The notes beneath the pieces were generated by a model, which saw nothing but the letters and a program-made list of their open reading frames with translations, ran no database searches and was not told where the DNA came from. A stretch of DNA of 64,000 nucleotides from Ornithinimicrobium pratense (GTDB lineage Bacteria > Actinomycetota > Actinomycetes > Actinomycetales > Dermatophilaceae), in assembly GCF_008843165.1 (NCBI RefSeq), contig NZ_CP044427.1, positions 1,984,001 to 2,048,000 on the forward strand, written 5' to 3'. Positions 9,167 through 20,458 of this stretch are shown one piece after another. Position 1 is the stretch's first letter. Each line of letters begins with the position of its first letter. The translations under genes and the position numbers were made by a program.

Positions 9167-9400
9167 TCAGTCGTTGAGCGGGTTGGGGTCCCACTGGCGA
9201 CGCTCGGCATCACCGGTGGCCCACTCGTCCTCGGAGCGCTCCTCCTCTTCCCACTGGGCGGTGCGCTGCGCCGCCCGCTCGACCGCGGTGGCCGCCTCTT
9301 CCTCGGTGGCGTAGGGGCCCATGAGGTCGGCGCTGCGGGCGCGGGCCGGGTCGTCGTGGGCCTCGACCTGGCGGGTCCTGATGTTGAACCAGAACGGCAT
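9167..9400 (-). CDS. Small acidic hypothetical protein beside map
   Basis: A 77-residue protein starting MPFWFNIRTRQVEAHDD. It has a central LMGPYATEEEAATAVERA segment and a very acidic glutamate-rich tail. Small proteins with an FNxxTxxVE start and a 'GPYAT.EEA' segment occur in many actinobacteria with no known function. It is divergent from map, with start codons 51 bp apart, so the two may share a control region. The AUG is preceded by CGGAGGAC on its own strand, a good ribosome site. Confidence 0.7.
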   Translation of the reverse strand: MPFWFNIRTRQVEAHDDPARARSADLMGPYATEEEAATAVERAAQRTAQWEEEERSEDEWATGDAERRQWDPNPLND

Positions 9401-9451
9401 ACGTCCTCCGGGGAGTCGTGGGTGTGCGGTGGCGGCGCCTAGAATCACTGT

Positions 9452-10312
9452 ATGCCCACCCTCGCCCCGCTTGCCCCTGGACGGGTCAGCCCCCGGCTGT
9501 CCGTGCCCGGTCACATCGCCCGTCCCGAGTATGTCGACCGGCCCGCTCCTGCCCCCTTCACCGGGTCGGAGATCAAGGACGAGGGGACGATCGAGGCGAT
9601 GCGGGCGGCCGGCCGGCTGGCCGCGCAGGCGCTGGAGCTGTGCGGGTCCATGGTGCGGCCCGGGGTCACCACCGACGCCATCGACCGGGCCGGGCACGAG
9701 TTCCTGCTCGACCACGGGGCCTACCCCTCGACGCTGGGCTACCGGGGCTTCCCCAAGTCGCTGTGCACCTCGGTCAACGAGGTGGTCTGTCACGGGATCC
9801 CGGATGACCGGGAGCTGCAGGACGGCGACATCTGCAACATCGACATCACCGCCTACATCGGCGGCGTGCACGGCGACAACAACGCCACCTTCCTGTGCGG
9901 GGACGTCGCGGAGGACACCCGGCTGCTGGTCGAGCGCACCCGGGAGGCGCTGATGCGCGGCATCCGGGCCGCGCGCCCGGGCCGGGAGATCAATGTCATC
10001 GGGCGGGTCATCGAGGCCTATGCCGACCGGTTCGGCTACGGCGTGGTCCGGGACTACACCGGTCACGGTGTCGGTGAGGCCTTCCACTCCGGGTTGGTCA
10101 TCCCGCACTACGACTCCGCGCCGGCCTACGACACGGTGATCGAGCCCGGGATGACGTTCACCATCGAGCCCATGCTGAACCTGGGCACCCCCGACTGGAG
10201 GGAGTGGGCCGACGGCTGGACGATCGTCACCGCCGACGGCCGCCCCTCGGCCCAGTTCGAGCACACCATCCTCATCACCGAGGACGGCGCGGAGATCCTC
10301 ACCCTCCCCTGA
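9452..10312 (+). CDS. map: Type I methionine aminopeptidase
   Basis: This enzyme removes the N-terminal methionine from nascent proteins. The 286-residue chain has the pita-bread fold ligands: Asp in NIDIT and in VHGDNNATF, His in the [10 protein letters not shown] block, and Glu in FTIEPM and FEHTI. A proline-rich N-terminal extension of about 40 residues precedes the catalytic domain, as in the actinobacterial MapB form that is thought to touch the ribosome. The start ATG lies in a TGTATGCCC sequence, with no strong Shine-Dalgarno site, so a leaderless transcript is possible. Confidence 0.95.
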   Translation: MPTLAPLAPGRVSPRLSVPGHIARPEYVDRPAPAPFTGSEIKDEGTIEAMRAAGRLAAQALELCGSMVRPGVTTDAIDRAGHEFLLDHGAYPSTLGYRGFPKSLCTSVNEVVCHGIPDDRELQDGDICNIDITAYIGGVHGDNNATFLCGDVAEDTRLLVERTREALMRGIRAARPGREINVIGRVIEAYADRFGYGVVRDYTGHGVGEAFHSGLVIPHYDSAPAYDTVIEPGMTFTIEPMLNLGTPDWREWADGWTIVTADGRPSAQFEHTILITEDGAEILTLP

Positions 10313-10417
10313 TCCGCTACCGCCCTCTGGTCCAGCCCTCGTCTCCCCCGAGCGTGTCAGAGGCCTGAGCGAAGACACGTGGGGCGGGGCGGCCTACCCA
10401 CGACATACCCTTGGCCC

Positions 10418-11176
10418 ATGGCGAACACGCACGTCCTGGGCATTGACATCGGCGGCAGCGGCATCAAGGGCGCGCCCGTCGACCTGACCGAGGGCCAGTT
10501 CGCGGCCGAGCGGCTGCGGGTCGACACCCCCGCCGGGGCAACCCCCGGTGACGTCGCAGACGTCGTCGCGTGGGTCGCCGAGCAGTTCGTCGACCAGCTG
10601 GGGACCGACAGCCCGGTCGGCATCACCGTGCCGGCGGTCGTGCAGCAGGGCATCGTGCGCTCGGCGGCCAATATCGACGACTCGTGGATCGACACGGACG
10701 CCGACGTGCTCTTCACCAAGCGGCTGGGGCGCCCGGTGCACGTGGTCAACGACGCGGACGCAGCGGGCGAGGCCGAGGTGCACTACGGCACCGGGCGGGG
10801 CGTGCGCGGCGTGGTCCTGGTCACCACGTTGGGCACCGGGATCGGCTCAGCGCTGTTCGTCGACGGGACTCTGGTGCCCAACACCGAGCTGGGGCACCTG
10901 GAGATCGATGGTCACGACGCTGAGACGCGCGCGGCCAGCAGCGCCCGCGAGCGGGAAGGGCTGTCCTGGAAGGAGTGGGCGGGCCGGCTGCAGCGCTACT
11001 ACTCGGTGGTGGAGGCGTTGTTCTCGCCGGACTTGATCATCGTGGGTGGCGGGGTCTCCAAGAAGGCCGACAAGTTCCTGCCGCTGCTGGAGCTGCGGGC
11101 ACCGATCGTCCCTGCGCAGCTGCGCAACCAGGCCGGCATCATCGGCGCAGCCTGGCACGCCCACCACCTGGGTTGA
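10418..11176 (+). CDS. ppgK: Polyphosphate glucokinase
   Basis: A ROK-family kinase of 252 residues that phosphorylates glucose with polyphosphate (and usually ATP). The phosphate-binding motif [11 protein letters not shown] lies at residues 7-17. A central [10 protein letters not shown] and [15 protein letters not shown], the family's ATP/polyP signature, follow, then a PNTELGH motif near 150. The ATG at 10418 starts the conserved [13 protein letters not shown]; the open frame further upstream is not conserved in appearance. The gene ends directly before a six-copy tandem repeat. Confidence 0.93.
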   Translation: MANTHVLGIDIGGSGIKGAPVDLTEGQFAAERLRVDTPAGATPGDVADVVAWVAEQFVDQLGTDSPVGITVPAVVQQGIVRSAANIDDSWIDTDADVLFTKRLGRPVHVVNDADAAGEAEVHYGTGRGVRGVVLVTTLGTGIGSALFVDGTLVPNTELGHLEIDGHDAETRAASSAREREGLSWKEWAGRLQRYYSVVEALFSPDLIIVGGGVSKKADKFLPLLELRAPIVPAQLRNQAGIIGAAWHAHHLG

Positions 11177-11178
11177 AC

Positions 11179-11262
11179 CATGGCGGTTGATCCATGGCGG
11201 TTGATCCATGGCGGTTGATCCATGGCGGTTGATCCATGGCGGTTGATCCATGGCGGTTGATC
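11179..11262. repeat. Six perfect tandem copies of a 14-bp unit
   Basis: CATGGCGGTTGATC is repeated six times without a mismatch, starting 3 bp after the ppgK stop; the sequence diverges at 11263. It sits in the convergent space between ppgK and guaB1. Perfect identity implies recent expansion or a length-variable locus. The unit shows no strong self-complementarity, so it is not an ordinary terminator. Confidence 0.95.
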
Positions 11263-11395
11263 CACGACCGGGCGCTGGACACCACCCACCAGGCCCTGGT
11301 CCTGCCGTGCGCTCACGCCCGCCCCGCCTGCAGCCGTTTCGTCATCCGTGAGCCGGGAAGAACTGGCTCACCCATGACAAGGGGCTCTGGGTGCC

Positions 11396-13581
<2,186 letters not shown>

Positions 13582-13582
13582 A

Positions 13583-14677
13583 TCAGCCCAGCCCGCTGGC
13601 GCCGAAGGCCAACCCCAGCAGGTACGTGGCGGCGGCCGCGCCATACCCGATGAGCAACTGCCTCAGGCCACGGGCGAGCGGTGAGGCGCCCGAGAGCACC
13701 CCCACCACGGCGCCGGTCAGCAGCAGCGCCACCCCGACGAGGACCAGCGCGGTCAGCAGCGCAGCGTAGCCGGTGAGGCCGGCCAGGTAGGGCAGCACCG
13801 GGATCACTGCCCCGCCCGCGAAGAAGCCGAAGCTGGCCATGGCCGCACCCCAGGGGTTGAGGACGGCGTCCTGCTCGTCGGCGTCAGTCATCACTGCCGG
13901 AACGGCGTCATCCGGCGTCAGGCCACGCAGGTGAATCTGCCCGAGCACGTCTGCGGCACGGGTCCGGGCATGGTCGGGGTCCATCCCCCGGGCCCGATAG
14001 ACCAGCTCCAGCTCGTTGGTGTTCAGGTCCAGCCCGCCCAGAGCGTCCTTGGTGCCGTGGGACGGCTGCGAGGCTGCCAGCAGCTCACGGGCGGAGCGGA
14101 CCGAGATGTACTCCCCCGCCGCCATCGACAAGGCCCCTGCCAGCAGGCCTGCCATCCCGGCGGTCAGCACGATGCTGCTGCTGTCCACGGCCGCGGCCAT
14201 GCCCATCACCAAGGCCAGGTTGGAGACCAGACCGTCATTGGCCCCGAAGACCGCCGCCCGGAAGTTGCCGGACAGGTGCAACCGGCCGCGTGCGGCCAGG
14301 GCGCGCAGCACCTCTTCGTGCACCGCCTCATCGGCGACCATCGACGAGGAGGCGTCGGCATCGCGAGCATAGGGGTTTCCGGCCTTGGAGCGCTGCAACA
14401 GCGAGAGCACGAAGAGCAGGCCGAAGCGGCGCGCCAGCCAGGCGTGCACCCGGTGGCCCAGCGTCACGCGAGGTGCGGGCTCGGCATGGTCACCGAGCAG
14501 GGTGACCCAGTGCTGCGCGTGCCGTTCCTCCGCCTCGGCCAGGGCGTTGAGGATGTCACGCTCCTCCCCGTGCCGTCGGGCGGCCAGGTCATGGAAGACG
14601 CGGCTGTTGGCCCGTTCGTCTGCCAGGTGGCGCCGCCAACGGCGGACGTCGTCGACGGAGGGGTTGGAGGTGGTCAC
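13583..14677 (-). CDS. VIT1/CCC1 family metal transporter with N-terminal ferritin-like domain
   Basis: A 364-residue membrane protein of the iron/manganese VIT1/CCC1 type. The first 120 residues are helical and carry acidic/His residues of a rubrerythrin-like domain, such as HGEERDILNALAEAEERHAQHW. The transporter part starts at NFRAAVFGANDGLVSNLALVMG, the family's first helix. Then comes AGALSMAAGEYISVRSARE, a cytosolic metal-binding helical segment, and three C-terminal helices. It probably moves Fe2+ or Mn2+ out of the cytosol. The GTG at 14677 begins the conserved VTTSNPSVDDVRRW; 54 bp separate it from the divergent RNase P RNA gene. Confidence 0.88.
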   Translation of the reverse strand: MTTSNPSVDDVRRWRRHLADERANSRVFHDLAARRHGEERDILNALAEAEERHAQHWVTLLGDHAEPAPRVTLGHRVHAWLARRFGLLFVLSLLQRSKAGNPYARDADASSSMVADEAVHEEVLRALAARGRLHLSGNFRAAVFGANDGLVSNLALVMGMAAAVDSSSIVLTAGMAGLLAGALSMAAGEYISVRSARELLAASQPSHGTKDALGGLDLNTNELELVYRARGMDPDHARTRAADVLGQIHLRGLTPDDAVPAVMTDADEQDAVLNPWGAAMASFGFFAGGAVIPVLPYLAGLTGYAALLTALVLVGVALLLTGAVVGVLSGASPLARGLRQLLIGYGAAAATYLLGLAFGASGLG

Positions 14678-14731
14678 GTGGACCGAGTGTACGTCGCCGA
14701 CCTGAGGCCGGGGGTAGAGTGGGAGGTCGTG

Positions 14732-15117
14732 GATGAGTCGGCCAGGCGGCCGCGTCGGGCCCCGTGAGGGTGTCCCGCCGAGGAACGTCCGGGCTCCACA
14801 GGGCATGGTGGTGGTTAACAGCCACCCGGGGTGACCCGCGGGAAAGTGCCACAGAAAGTAGACCGCCCACCGGTTCGCCGGTGGGTCAGGGTGAAAGGGT
14901 GGTGTAAGAGACCACCAGCACGCCGGGTGACCGGCGTGGATCGGTAAACCCCGCCAGGAGCAAGACCAGACAGTGCGCGCCCGAGGGCTGCCCGCCCAAG
15001 CGCACGGGTAGGTCGCTGGAGGTATGCGGCAACGTATACCCGAGATGGATGGTCGCCACCTTCGCAGTGCCGGTGACGGCGCGGAGGGACAGAACCCGGC
15101 GTACCGGCCGACTCATC
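14732..15117 (+). ncRNA. rnpB: RNase P RNA, bacterial type A
   Basis: The catalytic RNA for tRNA 5' maturation. The ends pair as P1: GATGAGTCGGCC at 14732-14743 with GGCCGACTCATC at 15106-15117. Diagnostic conserved blocks are all present in order: GAGGAACGTCCGGGCTCCAC (14779 on), GTGCCACAGAAA, AGGGTGAAAGGGTGGTGTAA with AGACCACCAGC, and ACAGAACCCGGCGTACCGG near the 3' end. Length is about 386 nt, normal for type A. A TAGAGT at 14715-14720 is a plausible -10 element. The last 5 bp overlap the stop codon region of the convergent HAD gene. Confidence 0.96.
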
Positions 15118-16021
15118 CACCCTTCAGTGGGGCCGGCTCGATCGGCGTCGCCATTCCCGCGCGGCCGGCAGACCAGCCCAGCAGCCGTTCCTCCAGGGTG
15201 CGCGCGACACCGTCCTCATCGTTGCGGGGCACGACCTGGTCGGCCACCGCCAGCACGTCCGGGTGGGCGTTGGCCACGGCGTGCGCTACCCCTGCCCAGG
15301 CGAGCATCGGCAGGTCGTTGGGCATGTCACCGAAGGCCCAAACAGCCTCGGCGGCCACCGGTGGGTCCTGCTCCTGGCACCAGTGCGACAGGGCCAGGGC
15401 CTTGGTCACGCCGGCGGGGACGATCTCGGTCATCCGGATCGCGCCGGAGTGCGAAACCTCGGCGCGGTCGCCGACCACGTCCTCCACCAGGGCCGTCAGC
15501 TCCTCGGTGTGCAGGTGCGGGTGCCGGACCAGGATCTTGCCGGCGTCGACGCGAGCCAGTTCCTCAACGGGGCCGACCAGCCATTGGCCGTCGTTCCGCC
15601 CCGTGGCGCGTTCAAAGTGCGGCTCACGGGCGAACCCGCGCAGGGACTCGGTGGCCAGCGCGACGTCGGACAGCTCGCGGCGCAGGTCGCCCAGCAACTC
15701 ACCGACGAGCGCGGCGTCCATCTGCCGGTGCGCGACGATCTCCCGGCGTCCCAGGTCGTAGGTGAACGCACCGTTGCCGCACAGGGCCAGCCCGGTGACG
15801 CCCAGGTCGGCCAGCTCGTCCATCCACCGGGGCGGGCGAGCGGTGACCAGGATGGTGGGGAAGCCGACCCGCGCGAGCTCAGCGAGCACGTCCCGGGTAT
15901 AGGTGGACACGGTGCCGTCCGAGCGCAGCAGAGTGCCGTCGCAGTCGGTGGCGATCAGCCGGGGCGGCGGACCAGCGAAACCCGCCTCGCCGCGCGGGCT
16001 TGGCTGGGGTGCCGTGCTCAT
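15113..16021 (-). CDS. HAD superfamily hydrolase, Cof/SupH type
   Basis: A 302-residue phosphatase with the HAD motifs in order: nucleophile loop LIATDCDGTLL near residue 22, VTARPPRW as motif II, a lysine at AGVTKALAL, and the metal-binding GDMPNDLPML near 250. The large C2-type cap fits Cof/SupH sugar-phosphate or nucleotide phosphatases; the substrate is unknown. The ATG overlaps the upstream RNB gene stop as ATGA, so the two are coupled. The 3' end reaches into the final helix of rnpB on the other strand. Confidence 0.88.
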   Translation of the reverse strand: MSTAPQPSPRGEAGFAGPPPRLIATDCDGTLLRSDGTVSTYTRDVLAELARVGFPTILVTARPPRWMDELADLGVTGLALCGNGAFTYDLGRREIVAHRQMDAALVGELLGDLRRELSDVALATESLRGFAREPHFERATGRNDGQWLVGPVEELARVDAGKILVRHPHLHTEELTALVEDVVGDRAEVSHSGAIRMTEIVPAGVTKALALSHWCQEQDPPVAAEAVWAFGDMPNDLPMLAWAGVAHAVANAHPDVLAVADQVVPRNDEDGVARTLEERLLGWSAGRAGMATPIEPAPLKGG

Positions 16022-17478
16022 GACGCCTCGACCGTGGCGCTGACGACGCTCAGCTCGACCTTGCGGGCACGGACGTCGGCTGCGTCGACCCGCACTCTTA
16101 CCATGGTGCCGACCTCGGCATGGCCGGTGGCGGGCTCGCTCACCGGAGGGTCGAGGAGCTGGACGACCGCGTCGCCGCGGCCCGTCTGGTCGACCACCAT
16201 CGCCTCGAAGGTCTGCCCCACCCGGTCCCGCAGGACGGCCGCCTCCACCGCACTGACGCAGGCCCGGTCCACGGCCTTGGCCCGCTGGTCGCTCTCCCGC
16301 ATGATCGCCGGCAGGTCAGGCAATGCCGCCCGCGCCCAGTCGGGCACCTCACGTCCGGCGCTGAGCGCCTCACAGACAGCGAGGGCGTAGCGGTCCACCA
16401 GCCTGCGCAGCGGCGCCGTCACGTGGGCGTAGGGGGCCGCGAGGGCCGCCTGCACCTGCTCCGCCTGCGCCGGCAGCTCGCCGTCGAAGGCGGTGTATGC
16501 CGCGCCCCGGAACAGGGAGGTCGCGGCGTTGATGATCGCCAGGTGGGCGGGGTCGGTGCGGTCCAGCGTGCGCAGGAACTCGCCGTACGTCATACCCCGT
16601 GGCCACGGCTCGCCCCGTGCCGCCGCCTCCCGGCGGAAGCGGGTCACGGCCCGGTCCTCCGGGGCCGGCATGGTGCGAAGGATGCCGACGCCGCCGTCGA
16701 CCATCATCTGCCCTGCGACCATCCCGGTGAGCAGGGAGATCTGGGCGTTCCAGTCCTCGCTGTCCAGCAGCGGGCGCAGGCGCAGGACATAACTCTCACC
16801 GTCCTGGTGGACCTCCTGCTGCGGCATCGGCAGGCTGGCACCGCCCCGCTCCAGCTCGCGGCGGATCCGCGCCTCGCCGACCTCCTTGAGCAGAAGCAGC
16901 GTCTGCTCGGCCTCACCCGAATCGACCAGCCGCTGGGTCTCCTCGTAGTCATAGCGGCGGCGGGAGCGAACCATCGCCCGATAGACCTCGGCCGACTCAC
17001 GTCGCCCATCGGCGGTCAACACCATGTCCCAGACGTATGCCGGGCAGGTCTGGTCCGGCAGCAGGCTGGCCGCCGACTCGCTCAGCTCCGGCGGGTGCAG
17101 CGGGACCCGGCGGTCTGGGCAGTAGATCGTCTGCCCGCGCAACCGCACCTCCTGGTCCAGGGAGCCGCCGACCTGGATGAAGGCGGGCACGTCGGCGATG
17201 GCGTAGCGCACCCGCCAGCCCTCCCCGGCCCGCTCGATGTGCATCGCCTGGTCCAGGTCCATCGAGCCCGGCGGGTCGATGGTGATGAACTCGACGTCGG
17301 TCTCGTCCCGCTCAGGCAGGTCCGGGTCGGCCATCGTCCTGCGCAGCTCCCCCAGCACCTGGTGCGGGAAGTCCTGTCGCACCTGCAGCTCCTGCCGGAT
17401 CGCCTCAAAGGTCTGCTCGAGCAGCTGCCCCGTCGGCGTGCTGGGGTCGCTCAACAGTGTCGTCGCCGTCTGCACCAT
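16018..17478 (-). CDS. RNB domain-containing exoribonuclease
   Basis: A 486-residue 3'-5' exoribonuclease of the RNase II/R superfamily. The catalytic RNB domain shows FITIDPPGSMDLDQAMHIER near residues 67-86, with the Asp residues that bind magnesium. It continues through IADVPAFI and APYAHVTAPLRRLVDRY. It lacks long N-terminal cold-shock domains; a short S1-like beta region is suggested at the C-terminus (MVRVRVDAADVRARKVELSVV). It is shorter than E. coli RNase II, like other actinobacterial members. ATG 17478 is preferred to the GTG three codons earlier. Confidence 0.88.
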   Translation of the reverse strand: MVQTATTLLSDPSTPTGQLLEQTFEAIRQELQVRQDFPHQVLGELRRTMADPDLPERDETDVEFITIDPPGSMDLDQAMHIERAGEGWRVRYAIADVPAFIQVGGSLDQEVRLRGQTIYCPDRRVPLHPPELSESAASLLPDQTCPAYVWDMVLTADGRRESAEVYRAMVRSRRRYDYEETQRLVDSGEAEQTLLLLKEVGEARIRRELERGGASLPMPQQEVHQDGESYVLRLRPLLDSEDWNAQISLLTGMVAGQMMVDGGVGILRTMPAPEDRAVTRFRREAAARGEPWPRGMTYGEFLRTLDRTDPAHLAIINAATSLFRGAAYTAFDGELPAQAEQVQAALAAPYAHVTAPLRRLVDRYALAVCEALSAGREVPDWARAALPDLPAIMRESDQRAKAVDRACVSAVEAAVLRDRVGQTFEAMVVDQTGRGDAVVQLLDPPVSEPATGHAEVGTMVRVRVDAADVRARKVELSVVSATVEAS

Positions 17479-17537
17479 GCCGCCCACCCTACGGGTCGGC
17501 TCCGGCGGGGCCGAGGCCGTCGCCTACCCTGCCTGAC

Positions 17538-18281
17538 GTGCTGATCCTGCTGCCGCCGTCGGAGTCCAAGGCCGTCCGTGACCGAGGCGCCCACCTGCGG
17601 TGGGAGCGGCTCTCGGCACCCGAGCTGACCGACGCGCGCCGTGCGGTGGCGACGGCGCTGGCCGGGGCCAGTGCCCGCATCGACGCGCCCTTCGTGCTGG
17701 GGGTCAGCGTGAACCTGGCGGCGGAGATCGAGCGGAACACCCGCCTGGAGTCCAGCCCGACCCTGTCCGCCCGCGACCTCTACACGGGGGTGCTCTACGA
17801 CGCGTTGGACCTGGCCACCCTGGACGTCTCGGCCAGCAGGCGGGCGAGCTCACGGCTACGGGTCGTCTCGGCCCTCTACGGCGCGGTCCGGATGACCGAT
17901 CGGGTGGCTCCCTACCGGCTTTCGATGGGAGTGAACCTGCCCGGCATCGGCCCGCTGTCGGCATACTGGCGCCCCCACCTCGCTCCGGTGCTGCAGGCAG
18001 CGGCCGGGCGTGGGCTGGTGGTCGATTGCCGCTCCAGCACGTATGCCGCGGCCTGGTCGCCCGACGGGGCCCGGGCCGAGCGGTGGGTGCAGGTGCGCGT
18101 CCCCGGGGCCACCCACATGGCTAAGCACACGCGTGGCCTGGTCTCCCGGACCCTGTGCCAGGAGGCGTCGGCCCCGCGGCGCCCCGAGGAGCTGGTGGAG
18201 CTGCTCGAGCCGCACCACCAGGTCCGGCTGGCCCCGCGCGAGCGCCCCGGGCGCCCCTGGGTCCTCGACGTCACCCCCTGA
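17538..18281 (+). CDS. yaaA: YaaA family peroxide stress protein (DUF328)
   Basis: A 247-residue protein beginning VLILLPPSESKA, the YaaA signature. It contains LYTGVLYDALDL, VVSALYGAVRMTDRVAPYRLSM and WSPDG blocks. E. coli YaaA lowers free iron and protects DNA under hydrogen peroxide; its structure suggests DNA binding. The GTG at 17538 is the only start that fits the conserved N-terminus. It is divergent from the RNB gene (59 bp apart) and convergent with the RNase H gene across a repeat-filled gap. Confidence 0.9.
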   Translation: MLILLPPSESKAVRDRGAHLRWERLSAPELTDARRAVATALAGASARIDAPFVLGVSVNLAAEIERNTRLESSPTLSARDLYTGVLYDALDLATLDVSASRRASSRLRVVSALYGAVRMTDRVAPYRLSMGVNLPGIGPLSAYWRPHLAPVLQAAAGRGLVVDCRSSTYAAAWSPDGARAERWVQVRVPGATHMAKHTRGLVSRTLCQEASAPRRPEELVELLEPHHQVRLAPRERPGRPWVLDVTP

Positions 18282-18288
18282 CCGGTAC

Positions 18289-18365
18289 GAGCCGTGTCCC
18301 CGGTCGGGGGCGAGCCGTGTCCCCGGTCGGGGGCGAAGCGTGTCCCCGGTCGGGGGCGAGCCGTG
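18289..18365. repeat. Three and a third tandem copies of a 23-bp unit
   Basis: A 23-bp unit starting GAGCCGTGTCCCCGGTC runs from 18289 with one mismatch in the third copy (GAAGCG) and an 8-bp partial fourth. Each unit holds a CCCCG-gt-CGGGG mini-hairpin, so the block makes three stacked hairpins between the convergent yaaA and RNase H genes. It could act as a two-way terminator without U-tracts. Confidence 0.85.
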
Positions 18366-18371
18366 GTCGCC

Positions 18372-19724
18372 TCAGTCCAGGGATCGGTCGACGATTGTCG
18401 CCGGGGCGTCCTGGCCCGGCGGCTGTACCAGGTCGTGCAGGTGGTGGGTGTCGTTGACGAAGGCCACCTGGGCCACCCCGTCGGGCCAGATCTCCACCGC
18501 GCTCAGCGACGCCGGCGCCGTGGCCAACGACCAGCCGCGCTCGTGGTCGATCCCCAGCAGCCGGCACAGCACCGACATCAGTGCCACCCGGTGCGTGGCC
18601 ACCACGACGGTGTCGCCCCGCTGCACGGCCCGCGTCAGGGCGGCGGCGACGCGCTCGTCGAGCTCGCGGCGCGACTCGCCGCCGGGCCGCTTGTAGTCCG
18701 CGTCCGAGCGCAGGGCCAGCAGCTCCTGGCCGAACTCCTCGGCCAGCTCACCCATGGTCCGGCCGTCCCAGTCCCCGAAGCCCTGCTCGTCCCAGTCGCG
18801 GTCCTCCTCGCGCTGCACCCCCAGCGCGTCCGCGATCGCCTGGCCCGTCTGCCGCGCACGTTCCAGCGAGGAGCTGACCACGCTCACCGGCCCCGGCTCG
18901 GACCGCTCGACGAGGCGCAGGACGGCCTGGGCTGCGGCGCGGGCCTGGGCCATCCCGGTGCTGTTCAGGGCCGGGTCGGCGCCGCCCCGGCCGTCCACCC
19001 GATGCTGCTGGGTGTAGTCGGTGATGCCGTGGCGGACCAGGATTAGCCGTGTCTGGCCCTCCAGCACCGGCACGGTCTCATCGGAGAGCACCAGGTCGGC
19101 CACCGGCGCCCGCTGCTCTCCGAAGGTGGGCCGGACCTCCTGCCTCTTCTGGTATGCCGTGCCCCCGTCGGTGCTCGGTCGCTCCTCCTGCGGCTCGTCG
19201 AAGAGCGACCAGGGCGCGTCGGCCTCCCCGCCCCGCTCCCCCCGGCTCTCCCCGGCCTGGCCCGCGGGACCCACGTGGTCACGCCGGACCGTCTGCCCGT
19301 CCATCCCGTCGTTGGACAGGGCGTCGGCGGCGCCGTTCTGCTCCCGCGGGATCCAGGTGAAGGAGACGGTGCCGTCCTGGCGCTGGATGGCGTCAACCAG
19401 CTCGCGCGCCTCGAGAGCCAGGCGCCGCATGTCGGCGTGCTTGATCTTCCAGCGGCCGGCCATCTGCTCCACGACCAGCTTGGAGTCCATCCGGACCTCG
19501 ACGGCCGCCTCCCGGGCCAGATCGAGGTCGAGCACGGCGCGCAGGCCCGCCAGCAGGCCGGAGTACTCGGCGACGTTGTTGGAGGCGGTGCCCAGCGGCG
19601 CCGCCCGCTCGGCCAGGACGGTGCCCGTGCGGGCGTCCCGCACCAGCGCTCCGTACCCAGCCACGCCCGGGTTGCCCCGGCTGCCGCCGTCGGCCTCGAC
19701 GATCAGCGCGTGGCGCAGCGTCAC
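18372..19724 (-). CDS. Bifunctional RNase HI / histidine phosphatase
   Basis: A 450-residue fusion like M. tuberculosis Rv2228c. The N-terminal RNase H domain (about 1-140) has Asp in EADGGSRGNPG, Glu in NNVAEYSGLLAGL, and Asp in MDSKLVVEQM. A linker rich in charged residues follows. The C-terminal phosphoglycerate-mutase-like phosphatase starts at TRLILVRHGITDY near 245 and has a second His in VVATHRVAL. In relatives the first half removes RNA from RNA/DNA hybrids and the second acts as an acid or alpha-ribazole phosphatase. The GTG at 19724 overlaps the upstream stop as GTGA. Confidence 0.93.
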   Translation of the reverse strand: MTLRHALIVEADGGSRGNPGVAGYGALVRDARTGTVLAERAAPLGTASNNVAEYSGLLAGLRAVLDLDLAREAAVEVRMDSKLVVEQMAGRWKIKHADMRRLALEARELVDAIQRQDGTVSFTWIPREQNGAADALSNDGMDGQTVRRDHVGPAGQAGESRGERGGEADAPWSLFDEPQEERPSTDGGTAYQKRQEVRPTFGEQRAPVADLVLSDETVPVLEGQTRLILVRHGITDYTQQHRVDGRGGADPALNSTGMAQARAAAQAVLRLVERSEPGPVSVVSSSLERARQTGQAIADALGVQREEDRDWDEQGFGDWDGRTMGELAEEFGQELLALRSDADYKRPGGESRRELDERVAAALTRAVQRGDTVVVATHRVALMSVLCRLLGIDHERGWSLATAPASLSAVEIWPDGVAQVAFVNDTHHLHDLVQPPGQDAPATIVDRSLD

Positions 19725-20458
19725 AGCCCGGACTCCGGGACCCGCACCAGGATGCGCCCGCACTCCTCGCAACGCAGCACCTCGTCCTCGGGGGCCGCCT
19801 TGATCCGGCCCAGGTCGACCGCGTTGATCTCCAGCCGGCACCCCCCGCACCGGCGTTGCTGCAGCGGGGCTGCGCCGCTGCCGGAGTGGGCGCGCAGCCG
19901 CTCGTAGAGGGCCAGCAGCTCCTCGGACAGGTCAGCGGTGATCGCTGCCCGCCCTCCGGCGACCTGCTCGCGCTCGGCCTCGATCTCGGCGGTCTTGCGG
20001 TCCCGGTCGGCACGCAGCTCCTCGAGCCGCTCACGGTGCGCCTGGCGAGCAACCAGAGCCTTGGCCTCGGCGGCCTCGGCCTGCTCGGCGCGCTCCATTG
20101 CCTCCAGCTCCTCGTCCTCCAGCACGGACTGGCGACGGGCCAGGCTCTCCAGCTCGTGCTGCAGACCCTGCAGGTCCTTCGCGCTACCGGTGCCGACGTC
20201 GAGACGCTGCCGGTTGCGGGCCGCACGGTCTCGCACCTGCTGGACCGCCCCCTCGGCCCGCTCGACCTCGCGGCGGACGTCGCTGAGCTCGGTCTGGGCC
20301 CGCACCACGTCCTCCTCCAGGGCGGTCTCGCCCTGCTCCATCCGGGTGATGTCGATCAGCTCCGGCAGGCTGCGCAGCCGGTGCGCGAGCTGGGCCAGGG
20401 TGGTGTCCAGGTCGACGAGCTCCAGCAGGCGCGCCTGCATCTGGGGCGAAGCCTTCAC
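19721..20458 (-). CDS. Zinc ribbon protein with long coiled coil (CT398/DUF164 type)
   Basis: A 245-residue protein. Residues about 10-170 are heptad-rich and highly charged, forming a helical hairpin. The C-terminus is a zinc ribbon, with CGGCRLEI and then CEECGRI (C-x2-C ... C-x2-C). Homologues (Rv2229c, Chlamydia CT398) have a hook-like fold that may bind nucleic acid or sigma-54-type partners; the role in actinobacteria is unsettled. The GTG 20458 has GGAGGT 6 bp upstream and overlaps the Nif3 stop, so this gene, Nif3 and RNase H form one coupled unit. Confidence 0.87.
   Translation of the reverse strand: MKASPQMQARLLELVDLDTTLAQLAHRLRSLPELIDITRMEQGETALEEDVVRAQTELSDVRREVERAEGAVQQVRDRAARNRQRLDVGTGSAKDLQGLQHELESLARRQSVLEDEELEAMERAEQAEAAEAKALVARQAHRERLEELRADRDRKTAEIEAEREQVAGGRAAITADLSEELLALYERLRAHSGSGAAPLQQRRCGGCRLEINAVDLGRIKAAPEDEVLRCEECGRILVRVPESGL

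Noticed and set aside
11179..11262. CRISPR-like array
   Set aside because: Units are contiguous 14-mers with no spacers, and no cas gene is present.
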